A DNA stretch of 64,000 nucleotides. Source: Histoplasma ohiense (taxonomy: Eukaryota > Ascomycota > Eurotiomycetes > Onygenales > Ajellomycetaceae). Location: positions 6,540,001 to 6,604,000 of the forward strand of contig JAEVHH010000002.1 of the NCBI GenBank assembly GCA_017607445.1. Reading direction: 5' to 3'. Below are positions 39,933-52,007 of the stretch, one piece after another (within the stretch, counting starts at the first letter, position 1; each line of letters opens with the position of its first letter). Under the pieces are notes generated by a model that searched no databases, was not told the DNA's origin, and saw only the letters and a program-made list of their open reading frames with translations. The translations under genes and the position numbers were made by a program.

Positions 39933-42746
39933 TGTAATTGTGGTTGTAGCATAGATATACGGGAAGGGCGGAGGAGTTCTATTGATTCCCACAGAAGACT
40001 ACTTGCGCACAGCGGAGAGGAGAGGAGAGGAGAAGGAGAGGAGAGGAGATCTTGTGCCAGGAAATGTACAGGAAGGTGGAGAGCGACGGAGGTAGAGATA
40101 GAGATACAGAGGAGATGGAGAGGAGATGGAGTTCCTAAGAGAGAGGATATGAGTGGTGAGACGGCGAGGAGAGGAATGGAGTGGTCCGTTGAGCAGCGCA
40201 GTGCAACAGGGCTGGGGCCGTGTGCTTTACTTGTGCTGTTCCTGCCCGGTGGTTGAGGTGGTTGAGTGTGGGAAGCCAAAGCAGCGGTGAGCCAGCCCGG
40301 CCGCTGGTTGGGCAGTGTCCGACGGAGCTTGGGCCGTGGCGGCAGCGCCCCAGCCCCCATCGCACCAGGCCGGCGCGCTGCTGCTCTTGGGGCCACGGCC
40401 TGCCTGGGCCTGCAGCTGCATGCCACTGCGCGGTGCCAGCCAGTTTTCTGCCCGGGGAACGGCCTGGATACCGTCAGCGCCCTCCGTGCACCACCATTTA
40501 TGCCATACGCCCACGGCTACTACCCTCGTGGACGAGGCTGGGGCCAACCTCGGGCGAAGCACAGCAAAGAACCGTGACCGCATCAGACTTGCTGATTATT
40601 CGACGGAGTTTTCCTCCAAAGCCTAGAGTTGCTCCTTCGACGACGAGGCTAATTGCCACTCGACGGACGCATATCCCCAGCGACAAGCTTGGTCCATCGC
40701 CGGAACCAGCAACGGTCCACTTCCGCCAGCCAGATCACGAGTATCAAAACCCACCGCATCAGCATCGTCCGGGCCTATTGATTGGGCTTTTGCTTTTTTG
40801 CCTTTCTCTCTTTGGAATGACCATTTATTTGGCAGCTAACTACGCAGCGGTATTGTGGATAAGGGAACCCGCGATGGACTCTTGCGCCGCTCCCACTACG
40901 AACCAAATCTCTCCTGTGACCACAAGTCCAAGAGTCCCCAGATGGATACGTTTACGTTTCTTCCAAGAAAGCGGACGTGCCAAAGAAATTCAAAGTTAAC
41001 GAGGTTAAAGAAATAAGCATGGTGACTCCCATGGATCGATCCCGCTAAAGAAAAATTTTAAATAGTTAATTAAATTGAATTGAATCGAGGTTGAAAAGAA
41101 AAGAAAAAGAAAAGAAAAATAAAAATAAAAAAGCGCCCCGTCGTCGGCGGGTGTGATCCCGTGGTTGATCAGGGTTGGCATCTGCTCGCTTTCCAACGTG
41201 GGCTGGCAACCGGATCCTTGATTCAGAGCCCGTGATTCAATTGTTACCCGACGACGATCTACCACACGCCCAAAGTGAATAGAAATAAACATTAACAAGT
41301 GCAAAATCAAGAAGAAAATAAAAATAAAAATAAGAGTTAAAAAAAATTACATTTCTCCGTTCCCTCTCCCTCCTCACAAAAACAGGGCCAAATGGGACCA
41401 TTTGTGAAACTGCACAAGCAATGGCCCGGAATATTAGTTGGATGTTCTCATTGCCCAGTCACATTGTATTTTTATCTTGTTACACATATAATGTACCGTG
41501 TTGTGTGCTCTGCCGAGGCTAGGGAGATGTGGTGTTGCAATGCATATGTCGATATTGATCAATTTCCATTTCGTCACGGTCTTTTTTGACATCAGCTTTC
41601 TTCGCTTAACCTACTGTGCATGCGTACGTTTGCTGGAGGACGATGTTATCCCTGGCAATGTCCCAACCAGCAGCAAACCACAAGTCACTCAAAAGAAAAT
41701 GAAAATCAAAGTACTAACTACTGGTGGTTATGGGATCAAGCAAGGGAAAAAAAGGACTTGTCAAAGAGCGTGCCGCATCGCGCATCGTCAAAACAAGGCA
41801 AAACAAGGCAAAGGTCGATGGCACACAAACCACAAAGAAGCTTTCATCGAAAAATCAGCAGCAACGACGACAACGACAAAAATTCGAGGATTCCCCGCTG
41901 ACAGAGAGCCGAAGTCATCGCCTCTCCATCTGCAGCGACCCATCGCGGGACGACGGGTGATGGGCACACGCAGCAGATAGCGTTATTGGTCATCAACACT
42001 GCAGATCTTCCCTCTTGTTGACTTAATTAAATAGTTAAGCGTCGCGAAAATGCGCCAACTGTTAGTTAACTAGTTCATTATTCACGACTTTGACATCTTG
42101 ATGGGCCTTCTGCACGCTCCATCCGATAAAATGCGCGGATCTAACATTCTCAACGTCAGCATACTTTGTGTGCAAAAAAAGCCAGCGAGTGAGGTAACTA
42201 ACTGAAGCGACTCAACTTAGCGAGTTCCAACAACAATTGGAGAGTTGCGGTTCGTGGCCGGGGGCTTGTTGTCTGATGCGTTGTCAACCATGTCAACTGA
42301 GCATCTCCCTCCTAAAAAATGATAACAGAATGGACGGAAAATAATAAAAATAAGTTAACCAGTCGGAGGAGAGAATCCCGGTCCCTGTCTCATTCCACTC
42401 TTCGTTTTTATTATCTCCGTCTTACAGAGGCAAATTTATCTTGTTCTTTGCTGCCCCTCCGTCAGCCCTGTTTCTCTGCCGGGTAATATTTCCCTGATAA
42501 GGCTCGAACCTTGGGTGTCTCTTTTTACAGTACTAGAGTCAACAGTTGACATCTCTTTTTTTTTTCTTGGTTCAATTACCTTCACTGTCGGTTCGGTTTC
42601 AAATGGAGTTAGCGCTGCGTGCGAGTTTCTGTACTCCAGAAGTCATCGGGATCGCGAAGCCAGTCTGTACTCACAGGCAATTGTCTTGATCCTTGAAGCT
42701 TCTGTTGACTAACTCTATTGAATTGCTGTAATGAGACCAGGGGACA
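39933..42746. other. Intergenic region, promoter side of the zinc-cluster gene
   Basis: Contains a purine-rich AGAGG tract (40017-40055), a GC-rich segment (40190-40560), A-rich tracts flanking a foldable element (separate entry) and otherwise no supported gene. A 259-codon plus-strand frame at 40220-40999 has a GTG start and no domain. This is the left host flank of the retrotransposon island. Confidence 0.55.
41139..41256. other. Foldable 118-nt element between A-rich tracts
   Basis: The ends pair as CGTCGTCGG..GGGT with ACCCG..ACGACG (11 bp with a 3-nt bulge). Inside are three short stems: TGATC/GATCA (41154-41171), GTTGG/CCAAC (41174-41197) and GGGCT/AGCCC (41200-41231). GC-rich, it sits between A-rich runs at 41093-41131 and 41280-41347. 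It does not match tRNA box B or 5S rRNA. A structured RNA or SINE-like relic is possible; nothing more can be claimed. Confidence 0.3.
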
Positions 42747-42751
42747 CATCT
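42747..42751. repeat. Target-site duplication CATCT, left copy
   Basis: Same 5 bp as 62182-62186, directly outside the copia LTRs. Confidence 0.9.
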
Positions 42752-42848
42752 TGTGGGATGGTTAATCTTCTCATTGTGCGATCGCTAGCTAACTATATAG
42801 GGGTAATCACGTGCGGTGGAGGGCCGCCTGGGCAACTAGTGCCCAACA
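42752..42848 (-). repeat. Copia 3' LTR (97 bp)
   Basis: By eye, base-for-base the same as 62085-62181. Read on the minus strand it begins TGTTGGGC and ends CCCACA. It contains several intact CpG sites. Confidence 0.93.
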
Positions 42849-42945
42849 CCCCCCCACGCGCCAACGTGTGTGATGTGTTCCTACGAATCTTCCATGCTAG
42901 CTATCTCAACTTGGATCATCTCAAAATCATGCTACATATAGAAAT

Positions 42946-44422
42946 TTAATCATTCTCACTGTTATCAGTGAAAAGTCCTAGTAAATCAATGAAACATCTA
43001 AATGTCACTGTGCTCAGAGGTTTGGTTAATCCATCTGTCACCATATTCTCAGTGAGAATGTGTTTAATAGAAATAATGTCTTCATTCAATTGTGTGTGAG
43101 AATAGTGGAAGTGAGTGTCAATATGCTTGCTGCATGCTGTGATCACAGCAATGATAGCTAGATTGATTGAATCTTTATTATCTGCTCTGATAGACAAGAG
43201 GTTCTTTGCTGTAATGAATTCTAGTTTCATCATCATATTGCACAATCATATTACTTTGTATACTGCTTTGCTAAGTGTCATGTATTCTGCCTCATTTGAA
43301 CTTAAAGAAATACAAGATTGTTTGAATGAATATTATGAAATTGATACATCTGCTAACTTGAATATAAAGTCTGAAGTAGATTTGTATTCACTGTTCAACA
43401 GTTCTGCTCAATCTGAATCTGTATAATCTATTGACAGATATGATGTGTTGGGAAATTCATTGATCTTGTTCTTGAAGTCTTTGTATAAGATGTCAAGATC
43501 ATTTATTTCTTTTAGATATTGTATGACACAGAGAAGAGCTCTCTACATTTTAGATGTAGATACAGTATTCTTCTGCACTAATAGAGATGCTGTTTGTATG
43601 ATATCTGAGTGTAATTTGACTGTCAGATACTGCAAGTACTCTACTTTATATTGATATTATTCTTTGATGAATTCTTCTTCTCATTCTGACACAGAGGTAT
43701 TGTCTATCTTCAACTCTTCAAATATTGATGTAGAGACAGAGATGATGTTATCTAGATGGAAATCTTGCACTAAATAATTGATATAGCATCTCAATATCAA
43801 TTTTATAGTATCATCAGAGTAATGTTCAACTTTCATATCTAAGTATTTTGAAAGTTCTTTTAAATTCTTTATTTCTAATTTATTGATGAGAGTGTCAACT
43901 AGTCAATCAGCATCTGCTGAATCTTCTGCTATAATGTGAAGATCATTTATATAGATCATCATATAAAGATGATTGTGTGATGTATGATGCTATAGAGCAG
44001 AATTGTATAGACTAGATTTGAAATCATTCTTGTAGAGTAATGCTGTAAGAAAATTGTATCAAATCTTAGCAGCAGAATTCAATTTATATAGAGAGTCTCT
44101 GACAGCACAAATTATTGTGTGTGAAGTTCTCATCTCAAATCTGATAGATTGCTGTATATAAATTGTTTTATCAAGTCAGCTGTATAGATAGATCATTACT
44201 ATATCAATCTGATGCAAGATTCAATCTCACTTCACTGCTATTGCAAACATCATGCAATTAGTAGTGTCATTAACAACAGATGTGTATGTTTCTTCATATA
44301 TGCTTTTCTTTAATCAATTACCACACACTATTCATTGAGATTTTTGTAATATTCCATCAGAATCTGTGTTGGAATTCTGAGGGTGATCTTTTTCAATATA
44401 AATTCAGCAGCTGAAGGTCACT
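42946..44422 (-). pseudogene. Copia pol, C-terminal part (reverse transcriptase and RNase H), broken
   Basis: The minus-strand frame ends at a TAA at 42946, just under 100 bp from the 3' LTR. The last 100 codons are a clear copia RNase H end (KHIDTHFHYSHTQL, then MVTDGLTKPLS, then IDLLGL). Upstream, the RT catalytic box reads YINDL at 43939-43953, where active copia enzymes have two Asp; one has become Asn by a single G-to-A change. Several stops break the frame. The sequence is cut at 44427 by the Gypsy-1 insertion and continues at 58708. Confidence 0.85.
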
Positions 44423-44427
44423 GACTC
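44423..44427. repeat. Gypsy-1 target-site duplication GACTC, left
   Basis: Identical to 58708-58712, inside copia pol. Confidence 0.9.
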
Positions 44428-44698
44428 TGTAATAGACGCAACGGAGATATCTATATTAGAAAATAGCTATGTGGCGATAGAAGAACACAGAACATGTCAG
44501 AATTAATGAGAAGAGACATAGCACACAGCATTATAGACAGCTGTAGTGCATGATGATCATCTATATAATGCTCACTGATATCTGTAGATATTAGAAGATC
44601 AGCAATTAGCTTTGAATAATAGAGATTGCTATCTTCTTAACATTCTATATATGTACTTTACACTACTCTTATAATTATATCTACAATCATCTCTTACA
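44428..44698 (+). repeat. Gypsy-1 5' LTR (271 bp)
   Basis: Starts TGTAATAGACGC and ends CATCTCTTACA. Same length as the other three gypsy LTRs. Confidence 0.95.
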
Positions 44699-44803
44699 AT
44701 TCTAATCACTCATAACTTTATTTGAGTGGTCTGTTGTTACACACATCTACAATAAAGCATGCAATGTTAGTTAAAACACACAATATTAGTTAAAACACAC
44801 AAA

Positions 44804-45870
44804 ATAATCTCAATACATACAAGATCTCTTGAAAATCAATCTGAATCCTCTACTGTCTTCAATGATCACAATGCATGTTTGTAACAGTTGAATGATCAAA
44901 TCTGTGAATGAGAGCAGCAATTAGCTATTCTGCATGTGCAACAGCAGCTCAATGAGTTGAAAGTGCAGATTTGTGAAGATACTCTCATTGAGTCTCAATT
45001 AACTCAGAATATCATCACAGAACCACTGCAAAATCAATCTGTGAATGATACAGATGATGATAATGAAACATCACTGAGATTGAAGATTAAGAACTATTAT
45101 CAAGGAAAAAATATGTTAGAATTCAAGAACTATAAAGATTATATATTGACTCTCTTTACACATCACTGCTGATATTATCAAAAGAAAGAATACAAGATAA
45201 ATGATGCTAAACTCTATCTTGACATCCATGTTAAGCAGAAATGATTGAATTTTGTATCATTGTATGAGAGACATGAAGAAGCAACATCATTGACTTTTGA
45301 TGATATGTTATCACATCTAGAAATGCAAATTAATAATCCACAGAATCAGTGCTGATTGACAAGTCAAAAGTTTCAAGATGCAAAGCAACAAGAATGGCAA
45401 TTGATACACAATTTCTCTAAATATCTCAAAGACTGAGAATACTACTTACCCTCATATAGTGAAGAACAAAGAATGGATAACTTGTATAGTAAGACATTGA
45501 AGATATTACACACAGAACTCAATCATTGAAATCAGAAGCCTCAGAACTACAAAGAATTGCTTTGAACTCTACAGACTCTCAAAAAAAATATGTCAGAGCA
45601 ACAGCATGCTATCCACAAAAAAAGATCTGTGATATTCATAGAGAATCAGCATCATTCTGATAAATCTAGCAATCATCAGAACAAGAGAAAATGAGAGAAA
45701 TAAATAAGTTCAACTGAACAAATCAAGAAAGATAAATATAACTGAATGAAGAAGTATTCTCACTGTCATAAGAAGGGTTATATTGCAAATGATTGTTGAA
45801 TGTTACACTTCAAAAAGTGCAATCAAATTCAATAAGCAAAAAATCAACAATTTCAATTATAGAAGCAGCT
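44804..45870 (+). pseudogene. Gypsy-1 gag, broken
   Basis: Aligns by eye with the Gypsy-2 gag. The initiator position reads ATA at 44804 where Gypsy-2 has ATG, a G-to-A change. A Gln-rich coiled-coil-like start (QQQLNELKVQICEDTLIESQ) is followed by a capsid-like region (LNFVSLYERH, FSKYLKD) and a zinc knuckle at 45755-45796 whose first Cys and whose His are now Tyr. In-frame stops are nearly all TGA. A 22-bp duplication of TTAAAACACACAATATTAG-type sequence at 44768-44800 is specific to this copy. Confidence 0.85.
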
Positions 45871-48800
45871 GCTGCATTGAGAGTATGAACAACTAGACTA
45901 TAAAATAAATGATTATTGGCAATGAATATATAGATGCTGACAGAAGTGGAATGGTCAATGATGTGAATGCTAGTGAATTCTGACACAGATGTGAACTTCA
46001 TATCTCATATCTGAGCATCAAAATATTTCTCAAAGACAGAAGATAAATCAAAAGTAGTGGAAGCAGTTGATAATTATAAGATTAAATCATATGAACAACA
46101 AAGAACTGCAATGAAGATTATCAATGATGAACATATCCTCTAAGAAGAATTCCACCATTTCAAAGAGACTGACATTAGCAGATATGATGTAATTTTGAGC
46201 ATGCTGTAATTGAAAGCTGTGAACTCTGATATCAACTGAGTGTGAAGATGCTGAATCTATAGAAAAGTGTTGAATATTAACCACATGCATCTGAATACTG
46301 CTAAAGAATTCACAACACTAATTGATGATGGCAATATTATATTCACTGTCTTATCATTATGAGCTGTGAGTGCAGCAACTGAGTCAAATATCTCAGATGA
46401 TTATAAAGATTATCTTAATGTATTTCAAAAAGACATATCTGATGTGGAACATGCATCTCATGATCATGCCATAGAGCTCAAACCTGGCAAGAAACTCTCA
46501 TATCAATCAATATATAACTTATCACCTCAAGAACTCTCTGTCCTCTGAGAATATATCAAAAAGACATTAGAGAAGAATTGAATACATTCATTCAAGAGCT
46601 CAGCTGGCACATCAGTGTTATTCACACTGAAGAAAGATGGAACTCTGTGTCTTTGCATGGATTATCAAGAATTGAATGAAATAACAGTCAAGAATTGATA
46701 TCCACTGCTCTTGATAAGTGAAATACTTGATAGATTAGCAGATGCTAAAATATATACACAACTGAACCTTAGAGATGTGTATCATAGAATTCACATACAA
46801 GCAGAGAATGAATGAAAAACAGCATTTTGAACATGATATGAACACTTTGAATATCTAGTCTTATCTTTTGAGCTAATCAATGTCTCTGTAATCTTTCAAT
46901 CTTATATCAACAAAGCTCTCAGCAATCTTTTAGATGTATATTGCATGATTTATCTCAACAATATCATAATCTATTCAAACATGCTTGATGAACATGTTGT
47001 CCATGTTAAGAATGTGCTGGAACAGTTAAGATGATGAAGACTATATGTCAAACTTAGTAAGTGTATGTTCCACACAACAGAAATTGGATTTTTAGATTTT
47101 GTGATTACCATACAGAGCATTACTGTCAAGAAACATCATGTCAATACAATTCTAGATTGATCAGAATCATGAACTATAAACAAATTGCAAATATTTCTAG
47201 AATTTGTCAATTTCTATTGTCAATTCATATACAAGTTCTCAATAATAACAGCACCTCTGACTGAATTGTTAAAAGATTATGAAATGAAAAGAGAGAAGAA
47301 TAACACATCTGTTCAGTTAGACAATAACTGCAAGCACACAATTTTGCAGTTAAAGAAATGCTTTACAAAAGCACCATTGTTGATCCACTTTGATTCACAG
47401 TGAAAACTTCATATAGAAACAGACAGATCTGATGTTACAATCACTGCAGTAATATCACAATTAATGAATGATAATCACTGACACTCAATCACATTTTGGT
47501 CTAGAAAGCTCACAGAAACAGAAAGACATTATCAAACATATGATCTAGAAATGTTGTCAATTGTAGAAGCTTTCAGGCAATGATGTCACTATTTATATGA
47601 TAGCAGACACTCAATAACTGTTTTATCTGATCATGTCAATCTTCAGCACTTCATGACAATAAAGCAGCTAAATGAGTATCAGATTCACTGAATGAAAATA
47701 CTCTCAGTGTTTAATTTTGAAATAGAGCATCATTCTGAGAAAAATAATCCTGCAGATGCATCAAGTCATTACTCAGATTTTGTAAAATATACAGCTCTCT
47801 TGACAGAGCTCTCTACTCTGCAAGAGAAGCTGCATAAGAGAATCTTTAAGTCACTAAAGACAAAAGAAAATACAAAGTTAGATCAATGTGTCAAGATAGT
47901 GTGAAAAGATCTGCAAGCTAATGAAAATTGTTGAATGAAAAGACTTGTAGTCATCAATGACAACAATCTCTGCAGAATAAAGAACACATCTGCAAATGAG
48001 AACAAAATCACAGACATTACAGAGTTAAATCTAGAAACTCTGATGTCACAGATTCTAGCTGTCAAAGTATTTGAGTCTGAGACAGTCTATTGCAAAGAGA
48101 TAGCTGAATCTATCATTGAACTTTTATTGTAGATTCAGAATAGAGACATCAGCACATCTGAATTTCACAGAAGACTAGAGATGAATAATGCTAGTATAGA
48201 TAATCATTCAATCTGAGCAGTAGATAAAGATGATCTGCTCAGAAAAGATGATAAAGTCTATATACTGCAAGACAAAGTTATAAGACATGAAATAATGAAA
48301 ATGAACCACAATGATTCTCAAGATGGCCATTTTGAATATAACAAAACTATCAAAGCAATCAAACACAAGTACTTGTGGCATGATATGAGCAATGAGATTG
48401 CAGAATATGTGAGAACTTGTAATGTTTGTCAACACATCAAGATACCACAGCACAAGCCATACAGATTGCTACAATCACATTCAGTGTCAGATAAGAAATG
48501 GCATACAATTAGTATGGACTTTATTGAAAATCTGTCAGATAATAAAAAGAGAAGTCAAATCTATAATACTATTGTCATATTTGTTGATTTATTCATCAAA
48601 TGAGCTATAATTGTGCCCACATCTTCAGAGCTAGATGCAGAAGAACTCACAGATATTATTGTATGAAGAATTGTGAAGAACTTTGATCTATCTGTGAATA
48701 TTATTAGCAATCAAAATTCATTAATAAATAGCAAGTTTTGATCAACATTGTGTTATCTGCTTCATGTTTGATGAAAATTATTGACAGCATTTCACCCACA

Positions 48801-49626
48801 AACCGATGATCAGACAGAACAATTGAATCAGATGATTGAACATTATCTTCACATATATTACAGCTATCAGCAAGATAATTGAATAGAATGAATTTCTCTG
48901 ACACAATGGACATATAACAATGTCTTCCACACATTGATAAAAATGACATCATCTGAAGCAATGATCAGCCAATCAACTGAACTTTGTATAGATGTGGAGT
49001 CCCCAAGCACAGATGTATCAAAATCAGCAATGAAACAAGTGAAATGAATGAAATAAGTGAAGAACAAAATCTGAAAATATCTGAAAGCTGTCAAAGCAGC
49101 TGAGAAAAAGTATTACAATCAGCATCATATATCAAAAAGCTTTAAAATAGAGAACTGAATAATGCTGTATACAAAAAATATATTCATCTTGCAACTCTCA
49201 CTCAAACTAGATCATTGATTTTTGAGTTTCTTTCAAATAATTGATATTCACAGTACACAGATGTACAAACTGAAACTCATGCTGCAATATAAAGAAATTC
49301 ATTTCATATTTCATATTTCTCTTCTTGAATCATATCACATACACAACAGACAAATTCTGTAAGCAGAACTGATAATTATAGATATGTAAGAGAAATGAGA
49401 AGTTGAAGTTATATTAGACAAGCATCAGTACCACAGTCAAACACAATATCTTGTCAAATGAAAAGATTGTACAGACACAGATAATTCTTGAAAATCTGAG
49501 GAAAACTTGATAAACAGTCAGAAGTACTTGGAACAGTTTAATAAAATCTATCAGAAATCAGTCAGTAAACAAAAACAAAGAAAACAATGATAACTGCTGA
49601 ATATACTTATTCCACTCAGAGATTAA
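45871..49626 (+). pseudogene. Gypsy-1 pol (protease, RT, RNase H, integrase, chromodomain), broken
   Basis: Ordered fragments in one frame series: the protease region; RT from [20 protein letters not shown] to the catalytic box, now YLNNIIIYS at 46951-46977 (both Asp lost); RNase H thumb region (LIHFDSQ, then HSITFWSRKLTETE); integrase zinc domain (HFEYNKTIKAIKHKY...CNVCQH near 48420), catalytic core (SMDFIENLS near 48513) with the second Asp now Asn (IISNQNS); and a chromodomain near 49400-49550 (VEVILDKHQYHSQ then QYLVK). In 46366-47690 every stop I read in frame was TGA. It ends within about 20 bp of the 3' end of the opposite-strand gene. Confidence 0.88.
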
Positions 49627-50030
49627 AAAACAGATCTGCCTCAGCTTGATCAGTGTTATTTGAGAAATTGTTATTAAAACAAATCTGTTTATTATTTCAG
49701 ATTTTCTCAACTGATGAAGCACAATATTTCAATGATGACTTGAGAGCTGTGATCAGCAATGTAATCATCAGAATCTCATCAATCACTGTTTCAGTCAGAG
49801 TCTCAGAAAAACTGTCTCATTGAATCTCTCAGATCTTCACAGCAAAGAATCTAATCACCACAGTCACAGTGCTCTGCAAAACATTAACATTTGAAGCATT
49901 CACATCAGCAATAATTAAATCCTCAGCAGTATTGATAACCATCTGAGTCAATTCAATAGCATCCACTGACATCTAATAGAAAGTTAATATTATATACTGT
50001 AAAAACATCTGTTTTGAATAATAACTTACT

Positions 50031-50035
50031 GAAAC
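50031..50035. repeat. Gypsy-2 target-site duplication GAAAC, left
   Basis: Identical to 57168-57172. Confidence 0.9.
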
Positions 50036-50306
50036 TGTAAGAGATGGTTGTAGGTATAATTATGAGAGTAGTGTGAAGTACGTATGTAGAATGTTAAGAA
50101 GGTAGCAATCTCTATTATTCAAAGCTAATTGCTGATCTTCTAATATCTATGAATATCAGTGAGCATTATATAGATGACCTCCACGCGCTATGGCTGTCTA
50201 TGATGCTGTGTGCTATGCCTCTTCTCATTAATTCTGGTGTGTTCTGTGTTCTTCTATTGCTATATAGCTATTTTCTAATATAGATATCTCTGTTGTATCT
50301 ATTACA
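50036..50306 (-). repeat. Gypsy-2 3' LTR (271 bp)
   Basis: On the plus strand starts TGTAAGAGATGG and ends ATCTATTACA. Confidence 0.95.
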
Positions 50307-50856
50307 ATTATCTCTCTTCTTCAAAGACCTGGTTCTCAGAGCTTTTTACTGCAATGTGTGAAGTTTGTAACATGTGCTGCATGGTTAATATTGTATAGAG
50401 TTCACAGAATCAGGCTGAATTAATTGTTGAGATTAATTCTGAAGTGTTGTTGTTTCAGAAGAATGTTTTTCCATCTTTGATGTCAATGCAGTTCAATCAT
50501 GATTTAGACACAACTTCTGAACCTCTTTTCTTTGACTTTTACATCAAAAATCACACTCCACTGAAAATCATCACCAACATCACCACTAACAATTTTTTAT
50601 TAAAAAAGAATACATCAATTTATCAAATAAAGTACACTGTATCTTTCTATGTGATTTTTATTGTGAAATTCGAAGTTTTGATTGTGTGGTTGTGTTTTTC
50701 ATTTTGGGTTGAGTTTTGTGTTGTTGCAATCCCTTTGATCAACATTGCAATATTGATTTCAATCTTCAATATCTGTTTTTTTTTCTTGTTGCTTTTGCTT
50801 TTTGCTTCTCCTCCTCCTTTGAACAAGGTCTTGGTACTGATTAAAGTTATGATAGA

Positions 50857-52007
50857 ATGTCAGAACCAGCTGTTTCCATTGCTGATTCAGAGTCTATGAA
50901 GGGTGATATGCTGTCTGCCATTGAGAGCATTTGCTTGGGTTGTCTGAAGAGGTTGCAGAACCCCTCAGTATACTCTTGCTTTGTGAATGATGAATGAATA
51001 TACTGTCACATCTACCATATATCAAATAGAAGTTGTGCTGCTGTAAGTTTTCTTAAACTGAAGTTGTTATGAGTGCTAACAGATTATAGATGCCTGAGTG
51101 CTTTCACAAAATCAGTCAATTTTTGATCAATGAATTTCACAAAATGCTGCTCTCTGATGAAGTTCTGAATGAAAGATTTGCCACATATCAAACTGCTGTT
51201 GTGAGATTTGTACTTGACATACAGGTCTATGAGAATGCAGGTGAGATTCTAGAATTCTATGTGAACTCTGATGATCTGTTGTCACAGCAGAGTGTGGCAT
51301 TTGATCATAGCAGTGTTTCAGAAAGTGTGTTTTCATGTTCTGCTATTACATTGATGTCATTCTCACTGGGCCAAGATCTTGGTATGTTATTTGAGTTGAC
51401 TGATAATGTAGATGAAGATGAGGAAGTGGATGATTCTGTTGAAGTGTTAGAAAGAAACACAGCAGTATATTGCTGTTGTTGTATTTGACATTTGACAACA
51501 TCCTCTCATCATCATTGTGAGTCTGCTGAGGGTTGATGCAAAAAATGCAAGCACTGCTCAGTGATGAAGCACATCTGTGTTTCAGTAAGTTATTATTCAA
51601 AACAAATGTTTTTACAGTATATAATATTAACTTTCTATTAGATGTCAGCAGATGCTATTGAATTGATTCAGATGGTTATCAACACTGCTGAGAATCTAAT
51701 TGTTGCTGGTGTGGATGCTTTGAATGTTGATATTTTGCAGAGCACTGTGACTGCAGCAGTTAGATTCTTTGCTGTGAAGATTTGAGAGATTCAATGAGAT
51801 GGTTCTTCTGAGGCTCTGACTGAAATGATGATTGATGAGGTCTCAGTGGTTACATTGCTGATTGCAGCTCCCAAGTCATTGTTGAAATGTTGTGCTTCAT
51901 CAGTTGAGAAAATTCAGAATAATAAGCAGGTTTGTCTTGATGACAATTTCTTGAATGACACTGATCAAGCTGAGGCAGATCTGTTTTTTAATCTCTGAGT
52001 GGAATAA
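50857..52007 (+). pseudogene. Gypsy-2 opposite-strand three-exon gene encoding a protein with two six-cysteine modules
   Basis: Plus strand, opposite to gag-pol, about 550 bp inside the 3' LTR. Exon 1 50857-51042 (62 codons), intron 51043-51089 (GTAAGT...GCTAAC...TAG), exon 2 51090-51584 (165 codons), intron 51585-51641 (GTAAGT...TTAG), exon 3 51642-52007 (TAA): 348 codons, every junction in phase 0. Module 1 is C26-x2-C29-x11-C41-x8-C50-x2-[53]-x6-C60 (position 53 is Cys in Gypsy-1, Tyr here). Module 2 is C190-x2-C193-x11-C205-x9-C215-x2-C218-x6-C225. Each module ends two residues before an intron and each following exon opens with ATG. Six internal stops, all TGA. Spacing resembles but does not equal a Zn2Cys6 cluster. 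Zinc and nucleic-acid binding is inference; I know no named homologue. Confidence 0.68.

Noticed and set aside
40220..40999. 259-codon plus-strand frame upstream of the zinc-cluster gene
   Set aside because: It opens at GTG, has no ATG before its last quarter, is Pro/Arg-rich from GC-rich DNA and shows no domain. It lies in the promoter/leader region of a divergent gene.
42490..42540. Possible tRNA on the minus strand (GGTTCGAGCC-like box B)
   Set aside because: The T-stem does not pair beyond three bases and no acceptor or anticodon arm can be built around it.
46366..49626. TGA read as tryptophan (recoding) in the gypsy pol frame
   Set aside because: The TGA codons match CGA, CAA and TGG in the other copy by transitions only, and the neighbouring host genes use TGA as stop (for example 22240-22242), so mutation explains them.
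50444..50899. 151-codon plus-strand frame inside Gypsy-2
   Set aside because: Begins at TTG and is mainly a T-rich hydrophobic run in the AT-rich leader of the opposite-strand gene; the conserved ATG at 50857 is in another frame.
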